This document shows, in pieces, positions 33,826-42,501 of a stretch of 64,000 bases of DNA. The stretch comes from Epsilonproteobacteria bacterium tcs-49 (GTDB lineage: Bacteria > Campylobacterota > Campylobacteria > Campylobacterales > Sulfurovaceae), in NCBI GenBank assembly GCA_002049495.1, contig LLYS01000010.1, positions 31,908 through 95,907 on the forward strand, in the 5' to 3' direction. Both the position numbers and the translations under genes were made by a program. The stretch's first letter is position 1; each line of letters starts with the position of its first letter. The notes beneath the pieces are model-generated. The model was not told where the DNA came from and did no database searches. It saw nothing but the letters and a program-made list of their open reading frames with translations.

Positions 33826-35778
33826 ATGAATAAAAAATATTATGTCATCTCCGACTCCCATTCCCGCACCTTTTCCTATAGCGCTAAATTCATCCCTCTT
33901 TTTATCGGTCCGGGAAAAGACAACCTTTTTCTCACCCGGGAACAGTATGAGACAACTAAAAACAAAATTATAGAGGTTATCGCCCGTTTAAATAAAAAGA
34001 TACCTATTATTTTTGTTTTGAATGAACCCAATATCCGTTTTTATCTCGATCAGTTCAAACCCTGTTTCTCTTCGGAAAAACATTTCATTAAAACCCTGGT
34101 AAAGCGCCAGGTAGAGCTTTTTGCCGAAATATCCAAACAACGAAAACTCATCATTTCGACCGCTATTCCAAAAGCAGATAAAAAGTACGCTAAACTCGCA
34201 CTTGCATACAGCAACTTTTTGAAAAGAGAGTTGGCAAAAAATAAAATTCCATGTATTGATATATTTGATGCATGTACAGATAACAATCATACGATTAAAA
34301 AACAATATATCGGGGATTTTATACATGGAAATCACAAACTTGCCGATACTTTCCTCTCCCTGCTCGGGGAAAAAAGAAAAAACTACACCTGGCAATACAA
34401 ATACAAATTCCCCTACAATGAGCGGAGATCCTTTTATATCTGGGGAGATTTCCCCAAAAAAGACCTCGTTTACAAAAAAACGTCTCCTCGAAACTGGTCG
34501 CAATACGGATATTTGACAAGGGCCACTTTGCAAACGGTTGAGATTATCACTCTTTGCAAAGAAATCGGCGCCGTAAAAAGCCTTTTTATTTTCAATCTGG
34601 AAGAGGGCTTTATCCCCTTTCGTATCGATGACTGCGAACTCACCTACTACTCCACCGAAAACGCCATAGAAAAAAAGAGAAACCTTGAGATCCTCAATCG
34701 CAACAATTCCAACATCAGGTTTGTAAAAAAATTCAAAAAGTCCGATATAGTAGTTATTACGGATGATTTCTATAGGGATGGAGGTCATGAGTACACACTC
34801 TCTTCCAACCTTTTAGAACTCATTATCGTCAAAAACGGCAACCTTGAGGCTTGGAAACAAAAGGTACGCAGAAAAACTTTCAACCTTATTCCACTCAATG
34901 AAAAGTATTCCTTACTTGTGGTCAAAGGGGATATACCGCTTAAAACGTATCAAGAATACTTTACAGCAATTACCGAATATAAGGAACGTCAGATGTATGA
35001 AAATTTAAAAGTCAACAACCCCGCTCCCTCTACCATATTAGCACGGCTGAAAAAATACGGTATCGCGATAGTGCCCTCTTACGTCGACGCAAAAACCTTG
35101 ACGCAACTTCGTAAAGAGTTTGATGACTTTTTTACCTCCCCGCATGAAGCGATCTTTTTAAAACATAAACATGCGACCAACGTCAACGGTAAGGTCGCAA
35201 GGGTCAAGCGCAAGCAGCTGGATATGGAATTCCCCGCTACAAAGGAACTTTTTGGCTCCGAGTTTATGGATCAAATCGTCAAAAGCTACTATGCCCCTTA
35301 TGATTATACGCTCAATGACGATATATTCATTACACATGAAAAGCCGTGCGAAACCCCGATACTGCCCTGGCACTACGACAGGCAGCAATCTTTAAAATTT
35401 TTTGTGTACCTAAAAGACACGACAAAAAAGGACGGGGCTTTTGAATACTGCCCGGGAAGTCATCGGGAGGGCCGTTACAGAGCAAGTTATCATCTGCTCA
35501 AAGGCGTTAAGGTAAAAGATTTGCCAAACGATATCCCCGATGACGAACTGATAAATCCCGTAACGATAGAGGGAAAAGCAGGGGATATGATTATTTTCGA
35601 CCCCGACGGTTTTCACCGTGGAGGGGTTGTGGCAGAAGGGGGAGAAAGGATGGTGATGCGGGGCCATTCCCACCCCGTAAGTGAAATCACGGAGGAGCGT
35701 GTCGTCGGTGACGAGTTGCAATCCCGAGCCGATAAAACCCGGGATGATGAGTTTAAATTCAAAAATAGATTAACGTGA
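33826..35778 (+). CDS. Fusion of an SGNH-hydrolase-like domain and a phytanoyl-CoA-type dioxygenase
   Basis: 650 residues. Residues about 1-185 have SGNH traits: VISDSHSRTF at the start (in place of GDS) and DFIHGNH near 164-170, where SGNH enzymes keep the Asp-His pair. Residues about 200-390 are of unknown type. Residues about 400-640 are a PhyH-like Fe(II)/2-oxoglutarate oxygenase: the first metal-binding HxD is in PWHYDRQQ (H516, D518), followed by YCPGSHREGRY and the distal His in DPDGFHRGG (H597) and RMVMRGHSH. The domains suggest removal or addition of an acyl group and hydroxylation of a glycan or lipid. AT-rich codon use, unlike the genes before 32 kb. Confidence 0.75.
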   Translation: MNKKYYVISDSHSRTFSYSAKFIPLFIGPGKDNLFLTREQYETTKNKIIEVIARLNKKIPIIFVLNEPNIRFYLDQFKPCFSSEKHFIKTLVKRQVELFAEISKQRKLIISTAIPKADKKYAKLALAYSNFLKRELAKNKIPCIDIFDACTDNNHTIKKQYIGDFIHGNHKLADTFLSLLGEKRKNYTWQYKYKFPYNERRSFYIWGDFPKKDLVYKKTSPRNWSQYGYLTRATLQTVEIITLCKEIGAVKSLFIFNLEEGFIPFRIDDCELTYYSTENAIEKKRNLEILNRNNSNIRFVKKFKKSDIVVITDDFYRDGGHEYTLSSNLLELIIVKNGNLEAWKQKVRRKTFNLIPLNEKYSLLVVKGDIPLKTYQEYFTAITEYKERQMYENLKVNNPAPSTILARLKKYGIAIVPSYVDAKTLTQLRKEFDDFFTSPHEAIFLKHKHATNVNGKVARVKRKQLDMEFPATKELFGSEFMDQIVKSYYAPYDYTLNDDIFITHEKPCETPILPWHYDRQQSLKFFVYLKDTTKKDGAFEYCPGSHREGRYRASYHLLKGVKVKDLPNDIPDDELINPVTIEGKAGDMIIFDPDGFHRGGVVAEGGERMVMRGHSHPVSEITEERVVGDELQSRADKTRDDEFKFKNRLT

Positions 35779-35852
35779 ATTGTTACAAACGTTTATCGCT
35801 GTACCGCCGATATATCCCGTGCTTGTTTAATTGGAGAAAGTAAGAGCTATGA

Positions 35853-35858
35853 TATAAT
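35853..35858 (+). promoter_or_regulatory. -10 element with a long leader before the nonulosonate cluster
   Basis: TATAAT in CTATGATATAATTACGG, about 215 bases before the gene at 36073. A transcript from here would carry a leader of about 205 nt with several inverted repeats. Confidence 0.5.
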
Positions 35859-35901
35859 TACGGCCGCCTCAAACAGCACCTTCTTAGAGGTCTTCGAGTG
35901 C

Positions 35902-36013
35902 GGATAATAGTATATTCAATGCAGATAGCCAAAGCTCGTTTTTACAGATTATCCCTGTCTGGATTGAATATACCGGTAACAGAAAATATCTTTACAGTCG
36001 CTTTCAAAAAGCG
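35902..36013 (+). promoter_or_regulatory. Structured leader with overlapping inverted repeats
   Basis: GGATAAT (35902-35908) pairs with ATTATCC (35948-35954). GTATATTCAAT (35910-35920) pairs with ATTGAATATAC (35963-35973). The two pairings cross, so they would be mutually exclusive or form a pseudoknot. A third hairpin CGCTTT / AAAGCG (35999-36013) follows. This is most of the 294-base gap between the SGNH-PhyH gene and the methyltransferase gene; no convincing gene was found in it. Confidence 0.5.
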
Positions 36014-36072
36014 TCACGACAAAACCGGATATACAATAAAAACTTGAAACAGTTTCTATAAGGAACACAACT

Positions 36073-36732
36073 ATGTTAAATGGATTTGTAGAAGAAAAAG
36101 CATTTGAATATGAAAATGGTTTTTACACTACTGCAAAAGATAAAAGGCTGGGAAAACTCCTTGCGCATTATGAACTATACAAACGGATCACAACGCTTCC
36201 CGGAGCCGTTGTGGAATGCGGCCTGTTTAAAGGGAACTCCTTTTTCAGACTCGCACATTTCAGGGATCTGTTGGAATCAAAAACCTCCAGAAAGCTAATC
36301 GGATTTGATATTTTCGGAAAATTCCCCTCTACCGAATTCGAAGAGGATAAAAAATATCTCGAAAACTTCACATCCTCCGCGGGGGAACACAGTATCACGT
36401 TGGACGAGATAGAGAAGATAATGGGGTATAAAAATATCGAAAACTATGAATTCGTCAAGGGTGATATCAATAAAACGGTTCCCCGCTACTGCCGGGAGAA
36501 TCCGCATCTGAAGATTGCGATGCTGCATATCGATACCGATGTATATGAACCGGCGGTCACGATTTTGGAAAACATGTATGAAAAGGTTGTTCGCGGAGGG
36601 ATCATCATGTTTGATGATTACGGCACCTTCCCCGGTGAAACAAAAGCTATCGATGATTTTTTCAAAGACCGTGACGTCATTATCAACAAACTCAGTATAT
36701 GTGACATTCCGTCATATATTATAAAAAAGTAA
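36073..36732 (+). CDS. TylF-type SAM-dependent methyltransferase
   Basis: 219 residues. Class I methyltransferase core of the macrocin O-methyltransferase (TylF) family: SAM loop VVECGLFKGNSFF, LIGFDIFGKFPST, and the metal/acceptor motif MLHIDTDVYEPAVTILENMYEKV with GGIIMFDDYGTFPGE. Family members methylate sugar hydroxyls in antibiotics and bacterial surface glycans. AAGGAACAC precedes ATG 36073. It heads a run of nonulosonate-type genes with tight spacing. Confidence 0.85.
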   Translation: MLNGFVEEKAFEYENGFYTTAKDKRLGKLLAHYELYKRITTLPGAVVECGLFKGNSFFRLAHFRDLLESKTSRKLIGFDIFGKFPSTEFEEDKKYLENFTSSAGEHSITLDEIEKIMGYKNIENYEFVKGDINKTVPRYCRENPHLKIAMLHIDTDVYEPAVTILENMYEKVVRGGIIMFDDYGTFPGETKAIDDFFKDRDVIINKLSICDIPSYIIKK

Positions 36733-36739
36733 TCCGCAT

Positions 36740-37441
36740 ATGAAAAATTTAGGCTTTATACCCGTCAGGGGCGGTTCCAAACGATTACCGCAAAAAAACC
36801 TCAAAAAGCTCGGTGACAAGAGTATCACGCACAGGGTGATCGATGAAGCGTTGGCATCGGAAATGTTTACGGATCTTATCGTTTCGACCGATGATACACA
36901 GATCATTGACCATTGCCAAAAATATAAAGACAGGATCATCATCGACAAACGTGATCCCTCCTTGGCAAAAGACACATCGACGGTCCTTGAAGTGGCTATA
37001 GAGATGATAGGGAGATTGGAACAAAAACAGCGCTATTACGATACCTTTACCATCATGCTGGCAACCTGTCCCTTTAGACAAGCACGGCATATCGTAGAGG
37101 GGTTCAAACTTTACGAAGAGGGTTTAAACTCCGTCATAAGCGTGACAGAGTTTGATTTCCCCTGGGAATCCTCGCTTATATACAACGATGAAGGCGATAT
37201 GGTCCCCGCCGTTGATCCTTCACCCTTTTTAACAAAGAAAACACGCTCCCAGGATAGGAAAAAAGTCTATCACCCCAATGGGGGGTTTTTCCTATTGAAC
37301 TGGCAAAAATTCAAAAAAAACAAAAACTTTTATAAAGGCAGGGTTAAAGCATATGAAATGGACAAGGTTCATTCTATAGATATCGACACGATGTACGATT
37401 TTTATATAGCTGAAAAAATCCTGGAAGGAGAATGGATATGA
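36740..37441 (+). CDS. CMP-nonulosonate (acylneuraminate) cytidylyltransferase
   Basis: 233 residues. NeuA/PseF-type enzyme activating a nonulosonic acid with CTP. Motifs: GFIPVRGGSKRLPQKNLKKL at the N-terminus (CTP-binding), TDLIVSTDDTQI, MLATCPFRQARH, and KVHSIDIDTMYDFYIAE at the C-terminus with the metal-binding Asp pair. All canonical residues appear intact. It is 7 bases after the methyltransferase gene. Substrate is unknown: sialic, legionaminic or pseudaminic-like. Confidence 0.85.
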   Translation: MKNLGFIPVRGGSKRLPQKNLKKLGDKSITHRVIDEALASEMFTDLIVSTDDTQIIDHCQKYKDRIIIDKRDPSLAKDTSTVLEVAIEMIGRLEQKQRYYDTFTIMLATCPFRQARHIVEGFKLYEEGLNSVISVTEFDFPWESSLIYNDEGDMVPAVDPSPFLTKKTRSQDRKKVYHPNGGFFLLNWQKFKKNKNFYKGRVKAYEMDKVHSIDIDTMYDFYIAEKILEGEWI

Positions 37442-38370
37442 AAAATATAACAGGCCCTGTATTCCCCATACCGACGGCGTTTGACCAAGACGGGAATATA
37501 GATTTTGATGAACTTGCAAGATACACAACCTATCTTGTCGACAGCGGTGCACAAAACCTCATGCTCACGGTAGGTACCAGCAGATACAATCTTTTGGAAA
37601 CAGAGGAGATAATACAGGTCAATGCCGCGGTGGCCAAAGCCGCGAAACAGCGCAGCGCTTCCGTAAACGTCATTGTGACCAACGGTTTGACCGGAAGTAC
37701 GAGAACCGCACAAAAAATTGCCCGTGCGGCGGAAGAGGACGGCGCTGATGCGTTAATTCTTTTTTATCCCGAAAGATACTATAAAGATGAACACGTTATC
37801 GACTATTACAAAGCTGTTTTAGACGCTACGCAAAGTATTAAACTCATGATGCATGAGATGCCCATGAGAGCGGGAGGCGCCCGGTGCCAAAACCAGGCCC
37901 ACTACTCCCTTGAGCTGATAGAAAAGCTCTTTTCCTTTGAGCGCGTCGTGGGGATGAAAGAGGAGAGTGGCAACTACTCCCACAGCTACGAAATCATAAA
38001 ACGGTATGCTAAGACCCACAGTATCATTATAGCGGGAGCCGGGAAAAGACTCTTTATGTCCTACCTGCCCTATGGGGCCCAATCCTATTTAGTCGGCGTA
38101 GGCAGTTTGGTACCGAAACTGGCAATGCGGTTTTGGCATCACCTCCAAAACGGGGAGCTTGAAGAAGCGTATCAAATCGAACGGGACTTTGAAGCCAAAT
38201 ATTTTGATGTTACTTTTAATATAGGGTGGCACCCGACTATGAAGGAGGGGATGCACTACCTGGGATTGATGAGCCCCTATGAAAGAGAGCCGCTGAAAAG
38301 AATAAGCGACAAAGACAGAAAAGCGTTAACCGATAGAATAGATGAACTCGAATTAAAGAAATTTTTGTAA
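37438..38370 (+). CDS. DapA/NanA-family TIM-barrel aldolase-like protein
   Basis: 310 residues from ATG 37438, which overlaps the previous stop (ATGA) and has GGAAGGAG 7 bases upstream. The fold family joins or splits pyruvate with an aldehyde through a Schiff base. The lysine is seen in VVGMKEESGN. The usual YNVP tyrosine is replaced (MMHEMPMRAGG), and the GTTGE loop reads GTSRYN, so it is unlikely to be a normal dihydrodipicolinate synthase. By context it may form or cleave a nonulosonate-like sugar, or a related keto-acid; this is inference. Confidence 0.8.
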   Translation: MKNITGPVFPIPTAFDQDGNIDFDELARYTTYLVDSGAQNLMLTVGTSRYNLLETEEIIQVNAAVAKAAKQRSASVNVIVTNGLTGSTRTAQKIARAAEEDGADALILFYPERYYKDEHVIDYYKAVLDATQSIKLMMHEMPMRAGGARCQNQAHYSLELIEKLFSFERVVGMKEESGNYSHSYEIIKRYAKTHSIIIAGAGKRLFMSYLPYGAQSYLVGVGSLVPKLAMRFWHHLQNGELEEAYQIERDFEAKYFDVTFNIGWHPTMKEGMHYLGLMSPYEREPLKRISDKDRKALTDRIDELELKKFL

Positions 38371-38385
38371 TACAAGGCAGTAAAA

Positions 38386-39426
38386 ATGGTATTTCCCAAC
38401 ATATTAGAACTTAACGGCTTTCCCATAGGCGGAGACAAAACATATATCATTGCGGAGATGGCTTGCGCGCACAACGGCAGTTTTGAAGATGCAAAAAAGC
38501 TGATCGATGCTGCCGCCGACGCCAAGGCCAATGCCGTGCAGTTTCAGTTTTTTGAACCTGAAGCGCTCGTCACAATGGATCATAGCGATTTGGACCTCTA
38601 CAAAAGAATCCAATTCACCAAAGAGCAGTGGCGTTCTTTAAACGATTATGCCCGCGCAAAGGGGTTGGATACTTTGACGACGGCTTACGATTATCCCGCT
38701 TTGGAACTCGCAATCGAGTTGGAGCTAGATGGGGTAAAGCTCAACTCCTCCGATCTTTCAAACTTTGAAATGCTGGACCTCCTCGCCAAAGAAAAGATCT
38801 TTTTCACGCTGGGAGCGGGTGCTTCGACCGTTGAAGAGATACAAGAAGCCATCGACAGGCTCACCGAAGGCGGTACAACGAACTTTGTTCTTATGCACGG
38901 CCTGCAAAGTTTTCCCACACATCTGGACACCGCAAACATTAAAAGGGTCGAATTTTTAAGAAACAGTTTCGGCATCATTACAGGTTATGCGGATCATACG
39001 CCCGGAGGGATGGAACTTGGAAAGTATATCGACCTTTTAGCACTTGGAATGGGAGCAAAGGTATTGGAAAAACACATAACCCTGGACAGAACACAGAAGG
39101 GACTTGATTACCACTCTGCCTTGGAACCCCGCGAATTAAAAGAGTACGTGCAGCATATCCGCAATGCGGAACTTGCACTGGGAGACTACTCTCTGGGCGG
39201 ATTTTCCCAAAGCGAAATAGGCTATAGACAGTTCCAAAAAAAGCAGATCGTCGCGGCAAAAGAGCTCAAAGAGGGTGATGTTTTAAGTCGTGAAAACGTT
39301 GCCTTTTTAAGAACCGAAGAGGGGTTTGGTCTTTCGCCGATGAAGTTTCCCTCACTGGAAAACACAAAAATCGCAAAAGCGATAGGTAAACATAAACTCA
39401 TCACTCCCGATGCTTTAAAAAAATAA
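38386..39426 (+). CDS. NeuB-family nonulosonic acid synthase
   Basis: 346 residues. TIM-barrel NeuB part (about 1-265) with YIIAEMACAHNGSFEDAKKL, VQFQFFEPEAL, LDGVKLNSSDLSNFEML, GYADHTPGG and LGMGAKVLEKHITLDRTQKG, then a C-terminal SAF (antifreeze-like) domain with ELKEGDVLSRENVAFLR. NeuB enzymes join PEP to an N-acetylmannosamine-type sugar. The 'ACAHNGS' replaces the usual 'GxNHNG' so the substrate sugar may differ from ManNAc. It follows the aldolase gene after 15 bases. Confidence 0.88.
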   Translation: MVFPNILELNGFPIGGDKTYIIAEMACAHNGSFEDAKKLIDAAADAKANAVQFQFFEPEALVTMDHSDLDLYKRIQFTKEQWRSLNDYARAKGLDTLTTAYDYPALELAIELELDGVKLNSSDLSNFEMLDLLAKEKIFFTLGAGASTVEEIQEAIDRLTEGGTTNFVLMHGLQSFPTHLDTANIKRVEFLRNSFGIITGYADHTPGGMELGKYIDLLALGMGAKVLEKHITLDRTQKGLDYHSALEPRELKEYVQHIRNAELALGDYSLGGFSQSEIGYRQFQKKQIVAAKELKEGDVLSRENVAFLRTEEGFGLSPMKFPSLENTKIAKAIGKHKLITPDALKK

Positions 39427-39436
39427 AGGTTTTAAA

Positions 39437-40798
39437 ATGAGAAAAATTTTTTCCGCTCCAACTGTTATTAATATGGAGATCACCGATAAATGCAACGCGA
39501 AGTGTGTGCACTGCTATAACTTCTGGAGAGATGACAATTCACAATATTACTCTATGAAAGAATCACAATTTGACCAACTCGTGGATGAGTTTATCAAAGC
39601 CAAGGTTTTTCACGTTGTCTTAACCGGCGGCGAACCCTTCGCAAACTTTGACGTTTTGGAATACGGTTTTAAAAAACTAACCGAAAACGGCATCTCTATC
39701 AGCTGCAATACCAACCTGATGCTTGCGGATGAAGACAAGATCAAAAGATTGAAAGCCGCGGGAGTCGATCACTTTTTAACAAGCGTCTTCTCCTATAAAG
39801 AGGAGCTTACGGACAGGATTTTCAACGTAAAGGGTGCACACGAAAAAATTGCCGAAGGTATCAAACTGGCCCGAAAACACGGTATCCGGGTAAGTGCCAA
39901 TATGGTTATCTCCAGATCAAATAAAGATGATGTTTACAAAACTGCACAGTATGTACATGAACTGGGGGTTCAAAAAATATTCGGAACAAGAACGGTACCG
40001 TCGGTTAACGAAAGCGGCAATATACCCGAAAACCTACAATTTGATGCCGATGAAGCCCGCTACGCACTTGACCAGCTCATACAAGCAAAAAACGACTTTG
40101 GAATAATGATCGGCACGCTGATCAACTATCCCCTGTGCCTTCTCGGCGACCTTGAAAAGTACAAAGACTTTGTGGGACGGGGATGCCCCGCACAAAAAGG
40201 GCACAGAATGAGCATAAATGCCAACGGCGATATGCATGCTTGTACCCATGAGGATATCTCCTACGGCAACATTTTTGAAGAGGGGATATTTGAAGGATAC
40301 AAAAAGATGCATAAATGGCATGACGAAAGCTATCTTTTCAGTGAATGCAAAACCTGTCCCTACGTCGATGTTTGTAACTCGGGATGTAGGATGGATGCCT
40401 TTGCCTATTCAAAAAGTATGAGCGGCAAAGACCATCTGATGGCCGATAACCCGGTTTTTACCAACGATTACAATTTGGCGAACGAGCCTGAAGTTTTGGA
40501 AAAACTGGACCGGTACGATTTCTTTGTTCCTAAACGGCTCCGTTTCAGAAAAGAGAAAGACTTTTACCTGGTCAATATACGATGGGCAAATACCGTGACG
40601 TGTTCCAACGAAACAGCGGAATTTTTGATGCGCTATCAAGAAAGCGGGGAAAAGTTTGACTTAAAAACCTTCGGAGAAGCAAAAAAAGAGATCTTATCCC
40701 TGCTTTATTTCAAAGATGTTATCGAATGTGAGCAGCTCAATAGCGATAGTTTAAAAAGTTATGCCGGATTGAGCTATGATAATATCGATGCGTTGTAA
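39437..40798 (+). CDS. Radical SAM/SPASM protein with a C-terminal PqqD-like (RRE) domain
   Basis: 453 residues. The radical SAM cluster is C19, C23 and C26 (KCNAKCVHCYNFW), followed by LTGGEPFANFDVLE. A SPASM region has cysteines at about 250, 268, 303, 306, 312 and 316 (RGCPAQKG, MHACTHEDISYGNI, ECKTCPYVDVCNSGC), for one or two extra Fe-S clusters. Residues about 361-432 (with FYLVNIRWANTVTCSNETAE) look like PqqD, the peptide-recognition module of RiPP enzymes, here at the C-terminus. SPASM enzymes modify peptides or proteins; target unknown. It sits inside the nonulosonate gene run. Confidence 0.85.
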   Translation: MRKIFSAPTVINMEITDKCNAKCVHCYNFWRDDNSQYYSMKESQFDQLVDEFIKAKVFHVVLTGGEPFANFDVLEYGFKKLTENGISISCNTNLMLADEDKIKRLKAAGVDHFLTSVFSYKEELTDRIFNVKGAHEKIAEGIKLARKHGIRVSANMVISRSNKDDVYKTAQYVHELGVQKIFGTRTVPSVNESGNIPENLQFDADEARYALDQLIQAKNDFGIMIGTLINYPLCLLGDLEKYKDFVGRGCPAQKGHRMSINANGDMHACTHEDISYGNIFEEGIFEGYKKMHKWHDESYLFSECKTCPYVDVCNSGCRMDAFAYSKSMSGKDHLMADNPVFTNDYNLANEPEVLEKLDRYDFFVPKRLRFRKEKDFYLVNIRWANTVTCSNETAEFLMRYQESGEKFDLKTFGEAKKEILSLLYFKDVIECEQLNSDSLKSYAGLSYDNIDAL

Positions 40799-40816
40799 CG
40801 AAAGGACAGGACGGTT

Positions 40817-41500
40817 TTGAACTATATCGCATTTATTCCTGCACGATGCGGAAGCGTATCCATAAAATTCAAAAATATCAAAAATTTTTGCGGCAAACCG
40901 TTGATTTACTGGACGGTAAAGGCGCTGACGCAAAGTAGCAAGATTGCGCAAATCCATATTGCGACAGATTGCGAACAGATCAAAGAAACGGTGCAGGCTT
41001 TTGGTTTTGACAAGGTCAAGATTTTCAATAGAAGTGAAAAAAACGCGCAAAGCAACTCCAGTACGGAATCCGTTATGCTGGAGTTTTTGGAAAGGAACCC
41101 CCAGGATGAAAATACGAACTTCCTTCTTGTCCAAGCCACCTCACCGCTGCTTACCGCCACAGATATCGACGGTGTTATCGATCTTTATGAAAAGAGTGAT
41201 TACGACTCCATACTCACCTGCGTCAAAACAAAAAGATTTTTTTGGGATGAAAACTTTCACCCCATAAACTATGACTACAGACACCGCCCCAGAAGGCAGG
41301 ATTTTGAAGGCATCTATATGGAAAACGGCGCCGCGTATTTAAACAGGGTGGGCAATATACTAAAAGACAAAAACCGCTTAAGCGCAAAGGTGGGGATCTA
41401 TGAAATGCCCTTTTATACGGATATTGAACTGGACGAGGAGGATGATTGGGAGATCGCCGAAAAAGCGATGAAAAAGTATATACTCGGACAGCAGGTTTGA
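40817..41500 (+). CDS. CMP-nonulosonate cytidylyltransferase, variant active-site loop
   Basis: 227 residues, NeuA family. The N-terminal CTP loop reads IPARCGSVSIKFKNIKNFCG; the usual sequence is ARGGSKGIxxKNI, so the second Gly and the Lys-Gly are replaced. Other motifs are present: HIATDCEQI, LLVQATSPLLTATDI, and the C-terminal FYTDIELDEEDDWEIAEKA with the metal-binding Asp pair. It may act on another keto-sugar acid or be catalytically altered. It is the second such gene in the cluster and is followed at once by a glycosyltransferase-like gene. Confidence 0.82.
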   Translation: MNYIAFIPARCGSVSIKFKNIKNFCGKPLIYWTVKALTQSSKIAQIHIATDCEQIKETVQAFGFDKVKIFNRSEKNAQSNSSTESVMLEFLERNPQDENTNFLLVQATSPLLTATDIDGVIDLYEKSDYDSILTCVKTKRFFWDENFHPINYDYRHRPRRQDFEGIYMENGAAYLNRVGNILKDKNRLSAKVGIYEMPFYTDIELDEEDDWEIAEKAMKKYILGQQV

Positions 41501-42498
41501 AAATACTCTTTACTTCAAGGGATATCGGAGCAGCGAGCTATATTAAACTTTTTTACGGCTACTGCTTGGAAAGCGGCTCTGCCGACCCCATCTTAATTGC
41601 CCAGGAGCCCGCTTACAGCTATTTTAAAAACAGCGGGCTCACCCCTTTAAAGTTCAGCAGAGTAGACAACCAAACGGTAAAAGCTCTAAGAGAGTGTGAT
41701 GTTATCGTATCTGGACACCGTGAATACGGTAGCGGTATCGATGAATACGTTATCAACAATGCCGGCAGTAAGCCCTGTTATCTTGTGAAGGACAGCTCAG
41801 GCACAGTGAACCGACACATTCAATCCCCCGACAAACTTTTGCTTATCGAAATAGATATGAGCTGCAAACAGATTAAGCGCTTTGGCAACACCTGTAAAAT
41901 CCCGCCTATTAAATACCACGATTTTCATTATGAATCCAGATACCCGATAAAAAGCGAAAACAAAGTCGTTTTTATAGACCAGTGTTTATGGCATAACCCG
42001 GGATATCGAAGAAACGTAAAACAGTTGGCGCGTTTTTTACAAAGACACGGCTCTTCCCTTTTGATCAAGCCCCACCCAAATACGAAAAACCACACTTTAT
42101 TGAAACGCCTTTTCACCCGATATAGAATAGATACAAAATTTATACGGGACGATGGGGAGTTTACCAGGGAGCTCATCAGTTCAAAATTTGTCATAACCGT
42201 ATTTTCAACGATGACGTTTGACATTTTATACGGATGTAGGGATATGACCAGGCAAAATTTCGATCTCGTTGAATATATTACGGACCCGCTTATGCAAAAA
42301 CAATACAAAATCAAAAGGACCGACCCGCTAAGAAGTGGGCCCTTTATTACGGCCGTTAAGAATAAAAAAGATAAAATCAAAAAAAGAGAGAACAAGCCCT
42401 ATGCCATGCACTCCCTGAAAAAAGATATGGGAAAAGGCTTGGGGGAGATTATGAAGATTGTTCTTTCCTGCAATCAAAAAAAAGACAATATAGGTTAG
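41497..42498 (+). CDS. Glycosyltransferase-like protein, possibly nonulosonate transfer
   Basis: 333 residues from TTG at 41497, which overlaps the preceding stop; the N-terminus KILFTSRDIGAASYIKL then starts a GT-B Rossmann fold. An in-frame upstream start would overlap the cytidylyltransferase by 55 bases. The C-terminal half has SSLLIKPHPNTKNH and FVITVFSTMTFDILYG, a pattern shared by CDP-glycerol- and polysialyl-type transferases. The place after a CMP-sugar synthetase suggests a nonulosonate transferase, but no named family is certain. Confidence 0.6.
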   Translation: MKILFTSRDIGAASYIKLFYGYCLESGSADPILIAQEPAYSYFKNSGLTPLKFSRVDNQTVKALRECDVIVSGHREYGSGIDEYVINNAGSKPCYLVKDSSGTVNRHIQSPDKLLLIEIDMSCKQIKRFGNTCKIPPIKYHDFHYESRYPIKSENKVVFIDQCLWHNPGYRRNVKQLARFLQRHGSSLLIKPHPNTKNHTLLKRLFTRYRIDTKFIRDDGEFTRELISSKFVITVFSTMTFDILYGCRDMTRQNFDLVEYITDPLMQKQYKIKRTDPLRSGPFITAVKNKKDKIKKRENKPYAMHSLKKDMGKGLGEIMKIVLSCNQKKDNIG

Positions 42499-42501
42499 TG
42501 C

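Noticed and set aside
35919..36047. 42-codon open frame upstream of the methyltransferase gene, considered as a RiPP precursor
   Set aside because: No ribosome binding site, starts inside an inverted repeat, and has no Gly-Gly leader or Cys/Ser/Thr-rich core. It cannot be excluded but is not supported.
37438..38370. Naming the aldolase dapA
   Set aside because: Two catalytic motifs differ and it stands in a sugar-acid cluster, so dihydrodipicolinate synthase is not supported.
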